Shown here piece by piece: positions 1-6,781 of a stretch of DNA of 7,575 nucleotides (positions are counted from its first letter, which is position 1; each line of letters opens with the position of its first letter). Source of the stretch: Flavobacteriales bacterium (GTDB lineage Bacteria > Bacteroidota > Bacteroidia > Flavobacteriales_F > PHOS-HE28). The stretch spans positions 1 through 7,575 of the forward strand of contig JADJOG010000055.1 of assembly GCA_016713865.1 (NCBI GenBank), given 5' to 3'. The notes under the pieces are model-generated. The model worked only from the letters and a program-made list of their open reading frames with translations, was not told where the DNA came from and made no database searches. A program made the translations under genes and the position numbers.

Positions 1-446
1 TTCCAATTCCCCGTGGAATGGGGCATCGACCTGCAGAGCGAGCACGAGCGCTACGGTGGGGAGGAAGCGCTGCGAAGCCAGTGATGGTAACGGGCTACCC
101 CGCGGCACGGGCGGCGTTCTATGCGCACCAACGGCCCCGGGCGACTTCGGCTACAGCGACAAAGGCACAACTGTGGCCGCCATGGACGTGCTCTTCCGGC
201 ATCGGCGAATCATCGGCGGTAGCCAGCGCCGAAGAGCGCTGGATGTGCTCGAAGCGCGCATGAAGGAGGAGATGCACGTGCCCGCCGAAGAACGTGGTGG
301 TACCTGGATACCGCGCCGCTTCCGGAACGGTAAACGCACGCGGGCTTCGGACTTGGCTTGAGCGCTTCGCGTGCTCTTCGTGACGGGCATGGGGAAGATC
401 CGAGACGTGATCCGTTCCTCCGAGAACGCCGAGTGCGGAGTTCTGA
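1..446 (+). pseudogene. asnS: asparaginyl-tRNA synthetase, C-terminal part, multiply frameshifted
   Basis: This is the 3' end of a class II aminoacyl-tRNA synthetase that charges tRNA-Asn with asparagine in the cytoplasm. Read across frames, it gives the AsnRS C-terminal catalytic core in order: VEWGIDLQSEHERY (frame 1), KPVMVTGYPAA (frame 3), TVAAMDVLF then IIGGSQR (frame 2), LDVLEARMKE, WWYLDT, the class II motif 3 region GFGLG, LFVTGMG and a terminal SAEF before TGA at 444-446. IGGSQRE, GFGLGFER and the end RDVIPFPRTP are hallmarks of bacterial AsnRS. Comparison with the expected family sequence implies about twelve 1-2 base indels, for example near 80, 122, 139, 200, 212, 233 and 287, plus several between 315 and 430. 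The 5' end lies outside the window. An essential housekeeping gene this finely broken is more likely sequence error than a pseudogene. Identification is firm; functional state cannot be judged. Confidence 0.88.
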
Positions 447-689
447 TTGCTTCGTATATCAGCATCATCGCCTTTGGCGCTGGCCTGTTTCTCCATAGGC
501 CAGTTCTACGGTTGGGCACTGAATAACCACCTGAGGACAATGCTGATACGGCCTACTCTCGTTTACTATGGCATCTGTATGCCGCTAGCCTGGTTCTTCG
601 CTTCGCGCATGCTGACGAAGGAATACCTGAACTGGCTCGACCATAGCGCGACTAGCCGAACCGCGGGAGCAAACCAACTGCAGCCATGA
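447..689 (+). CDS. possible small membrane protein, unrecognised
   Basis: This is an open frame of 80 codons directly after asnS, beginning at a TTG; an internal ATG at 540 would give 49 residues. I do not recognise it. A hydrophobic stretch around LVYYGICMPLAWFFASRML looks like one membrane span, followed by a polar tail. In the neighbouring frame the bases at about 440-480 encode another hydrophobic run (LIASYISIIAFGAGLFL) that ends at TAA, so the true gene may be a two-span protein split by an indel near 490, in keeping with the error density at this end. No ribosome binding site is visible. It could equally be non-coding sequence between asnS and the terminator hairpin. Confidence 0.3.
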   Translation: MLRISASSPLALACFSIGQFYGWALNNHLRTMLIRPTLVYYGICMPLAWFFASRMLTKEYLNWLDHSATSRTAGANQLQP

Positions 690-754
690 GCTTCATGGAT
701 CTCGCCTGACTCCAGGTAACGAACGAATCACCTTCAATGAACCTCAAACGCCGA

Positions 755-779
755 GAGCGCGGATCATAGATCCGCGCTC
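755..779. terminator. stem-loop between convergent genes, probable bidirectional terminator
   Basis: A perfect 11-bp inverted repeat (755-765 GAGCGCGGATC pairs with 769-779) encloses a 3-base loop, ATA. It lies between the plus-strand asnS region and the 3' end of the minus-strand T9SS gene at 805, where a shared terminator is expected. Neither side has a good T-tract, so intrinsic termination is inferred from position and stem strength only; mRNA 3'-end protection is an alternative role. Confidence 0.6.
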
Positions 780-804
780 GCATCGCTCTGCTATTGCCGC
801 AGCC

Positions 805-2436
805 CTACTCGATGATCAACCGTCCGTTCATCATCAGCAAGCCGTCGGTGTACCGCACCACATATGCTCCCTGCGGCAGGAATGATGCATCGACCTGAAC
901 CGTTCCGGTGCCCGCACCCATCGAAGCCCGATGGACCATCCGTCCGATTGCATCCATGATCTCGATGCGTACAACCGCCATCGGAGACTTCAATCGCATA
1001 GTGAATAGGCCATCCGTCGGATTCGGATAAATGACGCCAGGTTGATCGTGGGCTAAGCCTTCCGCCATGCCAAGACCACTGCCCTGGCCTTCCACCACGC
1101 AGAGGTCATAGCCGGGCTGCTCAAAGGCGAATTGAGTGCGGTAATCCACCGCGGAAGTAGTACGTGCTGCCCACTGTCAAGCCGCTCGCGACCATATCGT
1201 CCGCAACACCGCTACCGCCTTGGTCTCCGCATGCGATAGGCGATAGCGAACCGCAGCTTCCGCTGAAGAGTTGCATGGCGATGTCCATGTTGCCCACAGG
1301 CGCGCCGCCGATGGTCATGTCAGATGCCGTTGCGACGAAGCTGTACCACACATCATCGTTGGCATCACCGGTGAAACCGTTGCAGGTCATGGCCGGCATT
1401 GACTGCGATGCGCACATCGGAGCGAAGAACTGCGTGACGCATTCGGTGGTGGGCGTAAGGGCGATCGCTCCAGCGCATTCGTCGTTGGCCGGCGCATCGG
1501 TACCGCAGGCTTCGGCGGAGAACCTGATGACGTAAGGTCCTACCCCGGAACCGATCTGGCCCACCGGATAGTAATACGTGCCGGGTGGGAGATTGGAGTA
1601 ACACAGCTCCCGGTTGCCATCGGTGCAAAGCGCGTACGAGCCGGGTGTTCTCGGGTTGGTGAACGTGCAGTTGGTATAGAGGCGAAGGTTGAAGAAGGGC
1701 CAGGCCGGCGTGATGCCGCAGAAGCTGACATGGACATCGGCGCATTGGCTGATGCTGAAGGCTTCCAAACGCGAAAGCACCCTTCCAGCTCATTGTCCAA
1801 GGCGCCTTCGTTGGTGCCGTTCACTACCACGCTGCCACCGATAGCTAAGGGTTGCACAACCACATTGGTGCAGAGGTCGTTCGGAGGCACGGGCACGCTC
1901 GCACCAGGCGTTACGCACAAGGTGAAAGGACCTGCCTCGCCGAACGCGATGTTGGACCAGACACGGATCCAATAGTCGGCTCCGGCTGTTACCGGCACGT
2001 TCTGAGGTGCGCCGGGCAATATGATGCAGAAGAGATCAGCCCCTCCACAGACGTCGTACACGGCAAGCCCCCAATCCTGCGTGTTCGGATCTGCGGGCAC
2101 AAGGTCCATGGCGAGTACAGCCTCTGCACCTGCGTTCACCGTGTACCAAACATCCTGGTACGGCCCCGAGTCCTCGTCGCAGTAGGGTTCGTTGCCAGAG
2201 AAGGTGGCGTCGGTGGTGGTGCCCGTGATCGGTGCGCTGCAATCTGCCGAAACGGTGATCACCTCCGCGTTGGCGCAATCGTCATTGGCCGGTGCGCTGC
2301 CACGCTCGGCGCCGATCGTATGCGCATGCCCGGACTTGCCCGGTTGGGAGATGCGTTGCCGGTTGGTGCTGCGTTGCCCGAGCGCGGTGTGCGCGAAGGC
2401 GAAAAGAAGTGCGGAAAGGAGTAGGAAATGCTTCAT
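805..2436 (-). CDS. secreted three-repeat protein with T9SS sorting domain (two frameshifts)
   Basis: Reconstructed length is 543 residues. Start chosen: ATG at 2436, which begins a signal peptide (MKHFLLLSALLFAFAHTALG, about residues 1-20); the frame upstream is open but has no protein-like content. Three repeats of about 130 residues follow, each opened by a PxND-C motif: APANDDC (48-54), PPNDLC (184-189) and APANDEC (315-321). They contain DVWY motifs in repeats 1 and 3 and many cysteines. This is a common layout in Bacteroidota surface or secreted proteins of unknown function. Residues about 467-543 form a type A T9SS C-terminal sorting domain (YPNPTDG, then IMDAIGR, then PQGAYVVRY), which directs export through the outer membrane. 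Frame is lost twice: one base missing at the A-run 1767-1769 (residue ~223) and one extra base near 1145 (residue ~429, YYFR/VDYRTQ). Together they restore the frame. No enzyme motif is seen. Confidence 0.85.
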
Positions 2437-2485
2437 GGTCCGTTGAGTTGTGGTGAGGGTGCAAACGTTCAGGGAGAAATGCTCT

Positions 2486-2513
2486 GGGAAAACCCCATAT
2501 GGGTGGGGGATGC
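2486..2513 (-). promoter_or_regulatory. palindromic upstream element, copy 1
   Basis: On the plus strand the core is AACCCCATATGGGTGGGGG, containing the inverted repeat CCCCA (2493-2497) - N6 - TGGGG (2504-2508). Its centre is about 64 bp upstream of the T9SS gene start at 2436, in the 93-bp gap after the preceding gene. It matches copy 2 (3936-3969) in 15 of 19 core positions, the differences being the four central bases. Both copies have a G-run before the core and GATGC after it. On the transcribed strand it reads CCCC...GGGGTTTT, so read alone it could also be a terminator for the gene ending at 2530. A regulatory role is inferred from conservation of sequence and position. Confidence 0.6.
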
Positions 2514-2529
2514 TGGGGCTCCACGTCAT

Positions 2530-3883
2530 CTAGTTCTTCGCGATGCGTTCCGTGAGCACCGTGCCATCAGAGAACTCCACCTGCAGCAGATAGAGGCCAT
2601 CGCGCAAGGAGTGCAGGTCGAGCGCGAAAGGCGCAACGGTGTGTACTGCCGATCGCACCAGCACAGTTCGGCCACTGGCGTCGATCACGTTGATGCGTTG
2701 TGCCCGCAGGTGATGGGGCAGTTGCAGCATGATGTTCCCTGAGCTTGGGTTCGGGAAGGCCGAGATCCGATCGGCGCTATCATCGCCATCGTGAATACCC
2801 ACCACACCATTCCATTCGTAGATGCCCCCAACAGCAGGCGAAGTGATGTTGCCTCCTGCGAAGGCCACCGTGGGCGATAGGAACTCGACGACTGGAAGGG
2901 CTGGGCTGTAGTTGACCGACACCCATGTCTCACCGCTATCGTGCGTGATCAGGTACGGGCTCGATGTGTTGCTCGCGTTCAAGTTGCCCCTGTTCACGAA
3001 GTAGGTGCCCGTTGTGCCCGGTACATACTCAATATCACCGGCTGGCGGACTGCCTGGGGATGGCGATGGCGTCCACGTCTCACCACCATCCTCAGTGCGC
3101 ACTGCCTGGCTCGGAGCATAGGAAGTGGCTATGCCGCGCAGGTGGTTCTCGAAAGCCACCGAAGCAAGACCCGGATAGTTGTTGCTGCCGAGCAGGCCTG
3201 TGGTGAAGGCTTGCCAGGATATTCCCTTATCCGTTGTCCGCCACACCCTGCCGGCGCGTGTGCAAAACCACAGCGTATCGCCTCTCGCTTCGCAGCGATT
3301 GTCACCGAACACCCACTGGCCTTCAGCTGCTGCCGGTGCCGGCAGACTTGCAGCCGGAACGCGCAACCATGTGTTGCCTCCGTTCGAAGTGCGATAGATG
3401 CGCAGCGAATCAACGGTTGGATCACCGGTGCCCGGACTTCCGAAGCCAAGGCCATCGTTTGCATTGAAGAAATGCAGTGAGGCGAATGCGAAACCCGCAA
3501 TGTTGAACTCGCCCGGTTGATCCACCCAGTTCGCGCCACCATCCGATGTCTTCAGAATCTTGACACGATCCTGCTCCGGTGTGTTGAGCAGCAGCGTCCA
3601 AGCCGTTTGCGCGTCCTGCGCATGAGATCTGGCCCGGGTAGTACGCACCAACATTCGGCAACACCCCGGCATTCCACACCCCACCGCCATCCGTAGTCAT
3701 GGTGAAGTCGTAGCACGCTGCGCCCGATGGATCCCACGCCACAGCCCATACCGTGTTCTCATCAACGGCCGAGATGCTGAAAATCTTACGCGGTGCATTC
3801 GAGATACCAGAGCCAATGTTCACCCATTGGGCATCTGACGTAATAGCCAGGGTACTTGCAAGGATGAGTAATGCGTGCTTCAT
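2530..3883 (-). CDS. secreted Asp-box (BNR-like) protein with T9SS sorting domain (one frameshift)
   Basis: Reconstructed length is 450 residues. The ATG at 3883 begins a signal peptide (MKHALLILASTLAITSDAQ). The body carries six Asp-box-like motifs, as in sialidase, sortilin and YCF48-type beta-propellers: TTDGGGVW (63-70), TSDGGANW (112-119), TSNGGNTW (165-172), TTDKGISW (216-223), TEDGGETW (263-270) and THDSGETW (313-320). The even spacing of about 50 residues fits a beta-propeller. No sialidase arginine triad is evident, so hydrolase activity is not claimed. Residues about 373-450 are a T9SS type A sorting domain (FPNPSSG, VIDASGRTV, LRDGLYLLQV). There is one extra base, or a loss of two, near 3634 between GAYYPGQI and HAQDAQTAW. 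It runs ahead of the downstream T9SS gene, but the palindromic element in between suggests that gene has its own control. Likely a secreted or surface protein of unknown ligand. Confidence 0.87.
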
Positions 3884-3935
3884 GGTGATCGCCGCATGAG
3901 TTCTGCGACGGTGCGAAACAGCGCATCCGAGATCA

Positions 3936-3981
3936 GGGGCGAAACCCCATAACGATGGGGGAGCGATGCAAAGCCCCCCAT
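3936..3981. promoter_or_regulatory. palindromic upstream element, copy 2, in a divergent promoter region
   Basis: The core is AACCCCATAACGATGGGGG, with CCCCA (3945-3949) - N6 - TGGGG (3956-3960), extendable to a 6-bp arm (CCCCAT/ATGGGG) with loop AACG. It lies in the 149-bp gap between the T9SS gene start at 3883 (about 70 bp away) and the cyclase start at 4033 (about 80 bp away), so it could act on either gene. Two alternative pairings overlap the core: GGGG 3936-3939 with CCCC 3945-3948, and ATGGGGG 3955-3961 with CCCCCAT 3975-3981. No minus-strand gene ends here, so terminator function is unlikely for this copy. Operator or 5'-UTR structure is inference. Confidence 0.62.
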
Positions 3982-4032
3982 ACATGTGGTTTCCGGAACA
4001 TATCCGGATCGGTTGTTTCGCGTCACCGCGCC

Positions 4033-6100
4033 ATGTTCCGCACCATCGTTCTCACGCTCACTTGCTTGTGCAATCCCCGGGCATGGTGTACAACGGAGCC
4101 AGCGGACACCGCTAGGGTGGTTCAACTGCTTCAAGCCGCCCGACAGCCATCCAACCAGTCCATCCTCGGTTTCATCCACGACCCCGTGCTCACCGCGCAA
4201 GCGTTGCATCTGGCCGATAGCATCGGTTGGGAGCGCGGCATCTTTCGAGGACATCTGTGGTCCCTGTTCAGCCTGACCGACCTGAATTTCAGCGCTGGGA
4301 TGGACACGTGGGACCACCATGTTCGGGGAGCAACTCAACGGCTCGGCCAGGCGAACGATCAGGAGCGCGTATTCCTCTACCGCACCATCGGCAGGACACA
4401 TGTTTATGCGATGAACATTGATACGGCGGTCATGTACATCGACAGCGCTCAATGGGTGGCTGACCGGTCCGGCGACAAGCGTTCGGTCGCGCTCGTCACG
4501 TACACGCGGGCACACTGCATGCGGGTGGCCGAGCGCTGGGGCGAGGCGTTCCGCTTGTCGCTACAGGCCAACGCCATGGCCGAAGCGATCGATGATCCGC
4601 TGCTCAAGACCTGGGGCTACAATCTGTCCGGCATGGTCAGGGGGAGGCTGGTGACCTTGAAGGGGCCGTGAAGGACTTCACCCGTTCGCTCGCTTTGGCG
4701 GACAGCATGAGCATCCATTTCATCCGTGTGGTTAACCACATGAACTGGGGCTTCGTGATGCAGGTGAAAGGCCGCTGGAGCGAGGCCTTGCAGCAATACC
4801 GAGCGGTGCGCGCAGTGGGAAAGGAGGCGAGTTACACCGACGAGTCGATGGTGTTGCCCGACCTGGGCATCGGACACATGTTGGTGCGCTTGGACAGTCT
4901 GGATAAGGCTGAATTGATTCTCCGGCGCATCAAGGGATCCGAGGCGCTTATTGCATCGGGCTATCAACAGGAGTTCAACAACGCATGGGCGTTGCTGCAT
5001 TTGCGCCGCGGGCAGTTCAAGGAGGCCGTGACCTTCGCCCGAATGGCCTTCCACACCGAACAGCGCGATGAGAACGACGTGATCAAACGCGATGCCTCAC
5101 GCATCCTTCCGAAGCCTACAAAGCATTGAAGCGCCCCGCCGAAGCCCTGGAGTGGACGGAGATCGCGCACCAATGGGAGGACAGCGTGCTCTACCGGCAA
5201 CAAGCCAACGAAGCGCTGCGCGAAGAGATGGACCGGGAAATGGCGGTGCGTGCTGAAAAGGACAGCCTGGCACATGCGGAGGAGACCGCCCGCGTTGAAC
5301 GTGCCAACCAAGAACGCGCGACCAAGGAGAAGGCCCGCCGCAAAGCGCTGATCATCGGTGGCGCCGCCATCTTGCTGGTCGCGCTCTTCCTCTGGTGGCG
5401 CTTGCAATTCACCCGCCGCGCAAAGCGCGCCATCGAAAAGGAAAAGGACCGCAGCGAAGGACTCCTCTTGAACATCCTGCCCGAGGACATCGCCGAAGAA
5501 CTCAAGACCAAGGGCGAGGCTGATGCCCGCTTGATCGATGAGGTCACCATCCTCTTCACCGATTTCAAAGGCTTCACCGCGATCAGCGAACAACTCACCG
5601 CCCGCGAACTGGTGGACGAGCTGAACGAGTGCTTCAAGGCCTTCGATCATATCATCACGGCACGTGGCATCGAGAAGATCAAGACCATCGGCGATGCCTA
5701 CATGTGCGCGGGAGGGCTTTCCGGCACCAAGGGCTCGTCGCCACTGCAGGTGGTGCTGGCCGCGCTGGAGATGCAGGACTACATGGTGAAGCGCAAGGCC
5801 GAGCGCGCGCTGCATGGCCTGCCGGGCTTCGAAATGCGCGTGGGCATCCACACCGGTCCCGTCGTTGCCGGCATCGTAGGTGTGAAGAAGTTCCAGTACG
5901 ATATCTGGGGCGATACCGTGAACATCGCCAGTCGCATGGAGAGTTCAGGTGAGGTAGGGCAAGTGAACATCAGCGAGGCCACACATGCATTGGTGAAAGC
6001 CACGCTCGGATTGCGCTTCACGCAGCGGGGCAAGGTGCAGGCGAAGGGAAAGGGGGAGTTGGAGATGTACTTCGTTACCCGGCCAGGATCGCCGATCTGA
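4033..6100 (+). CDS. receptor-type class III adenylate cyclase with periplasmic TPR sensor (two frameshifts)
   Basis: Reconstructed length is 689 residues; it makes cAMP from ATP. The ATG at 4033 opens a signal-peptide-like start (MFRTIVLTLTCLCNPRAWC). TPR-like helical repeats fill residues about 40-400. A charged coiled coil and one membrane span (about 438-460, IIGGAAILLVALFLWWRLQF) follow, then a short helix (LLNILPEDIAEELK) and the cyclase homology domain (about 500-685). Both metal-binding aspartates are present (D511 in FTDFKGFT, D555 in KTIGDAY). So are the adenine-selecting pair K551 and D624 (YDIWGD) and the transition-state residues N631 and R635 (NIASRME), so it reads as an adenylate, not guanylate, cyclase. 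Topology would place the TPRs in the periplasm and the catalytic domain in the cytoplasm. One base is missing at the G-run 4640-4644 (R-GEAGDLEGAV restored) and one at the T-pair near 5109 (RILSEAYKAL restored). Its TPR tail is paralogous to the kinase at the right end. Confidence 0.9.
5047..5217 (+). repeat. sensor-module segment repeated inverted at about 7404-7575
   Basis: The end of the TPR region of the cyclase and that of the kinase align without gaps once the base missing near 5109 is restored, with 41 of 57 residues identical by eye (shared runs DENDVIKRDASR, HQWEDS, YRQQAN). At DNA level the two segments form an imperfect inverted repeat because the genes face each other. This reflects gene or module duplication rather than a mobile repeat. 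Confidence 0.8.
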
Positions 6101-6142
6101 GCACGTGCGATCATTCATGCCGATATTCGTGTCCATCCGAGG

Positions 6143-6781
6143 ATGAGAACAACCGAACTCTCCATGATCACGGCCGTCATGCTCGGCTGCATGTTCAAGT
6201 TCTTGTATTGGCCGGGCGCCAGCGTCCTCGTCGTCCTGGGGGGATTCGGCTTGGCGCTCTTCTATTTCCCGTTCGGCTTCCGCACGCTGCCTGCACCCAA
6301 GCCCACGGACCAGATTCTGTGGATGTCGGTGCTTGGCGGCTTCGCCCTATCCATAGCCATGGTTGGACTGGTCTTCTTTCTGATGCGATGGCCGCTCCAG
6401 AGCGAGTTGTTGGTGACAGGAACCGTCCTCTGCTCGATCGCGCTGTTTGTCGGTGGTGTGCTCAGGTACAAACATCCCCGTCTCGACATCTACCTGGACG
6501 GCTTGTTGATCCGTTGTCTCGTGCTGGCCGCGTTGACTCTCGCCATGTGGCACCTGTTCAGCGAAAAGCCCTGGGCCGACCGCCAGAATGCGACGGACAG
6601 GTCAATCGTGGTGCCGTGCGGTGTGGCACTGTCGATCCGAAATTCGGCCTTCATTTCCGGCGCATCCGCATATTGCGCACGTTGCTGCCGCCACTGTTCA
6701 CCTGGCCCATCCGACTTGTCAAGTCCGATCCTGTTGATTGCGATGGTCAATCGCAGATTGTTCTTTCCTGCGCGAAGGTGA
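6143..6781 (+). CDS. GldL-like multi-pass membrane protein, C-terminus uncertain
   Basis: The frame gives 212 residues, of which about the first 140 look real. There are five hydrophobic segments at about 7-22, 26-44, 58-80, 88-107 and 119-138. Between TM1 and TM2 is FKFLYWPGA (18-26), and between TM3 and TM4 is FFLMRWPLQ (78-86). Each is a turn of the type 'aromatic/basic-W-P' as in the membrane hairpin of the gliding/T9SS motor protein GldL, so the protein appears to be an internal duplication of such a hairpin. It lacks the long cytoplasmic domain of GldL, so I do not name it gldL. Beyond about residue 147 the frame runs antisense to the kinase ATPase domain and its composition turns odd (many Cys, Arg, Ser). 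The true stop probably lay near 6570-6590 and was lost to an error. It starts 42 bp after the cyclase and could be co-transcribed with it. An alternative start is the ATG at 6164. Confidence 0.65.
   Translation: MRTTELSMITAVMLGCMFKFLYWPGASVLVVLGGFGLALFYFPFGFRTLPAPKPTDQILWMSVLGGFALSIAMVGLVFFLMRWPLQSELLVTGTVLCSIALFVGGVLRYKHPRLDIYLDGLLIRCLVLAALTLAMWHLFSEKPWADRQNATDRSIVVPCGVALSIRNSAFISGASAYCARCCRHCSPGPSDLSSPILLIAMVNRRLFFPARR

Noticed and set aside
9..23. A third CCCC...GGGG palindrome (CCCCGTGGAATGGGG)
   Set aside because: It encodes part of the conserved asnS segment FPVEWG, has a different spacer and lacks the AACCCCATA flank; treated as coincidence.
1852..2424. Open frame of 190 codons on the plus strand
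   Set aside because: It is antisense to the signal peptide and first repeats of the T9SS protein, Arg/Cys-rich, with no domain features.
2493..2513. Intrinsic terminator for the Asp-box gene (CCCC...GGGGTTTT on the minus strand)
   Set aside because: Possible for copy 1 alone, but copy 2 has the same structure where no minus-strand gene ends, so terminator is not the best single explanation.
3884..4032. Bacteroidota-type promoter (TTTG / TAnnTTTG) for the divergent genes
   Set aside because: CTTTGC and TATGGGGTTT on the minus strand resemble the consensus only loosely, and copy 1 lacks the upstream TTTG, so no promoter is called.
4640..5126. Programmed frameshifting in the cyclase gene (G-run at 4640-4644 and TGA/ATG-type junctions)
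   Set aside because: Each break is explained by one missing base, and unrelated genes in the window show the same kind of break, so sequence error is the simpler reading.
4964..5851. Long open frame (295 codons) on the minus strand
   Set aside because: It lies opposite the cyclase, which carries all catalytic motifs. GC-rich codon use leaves the complementary frame open; the translation has no recognisable domain.
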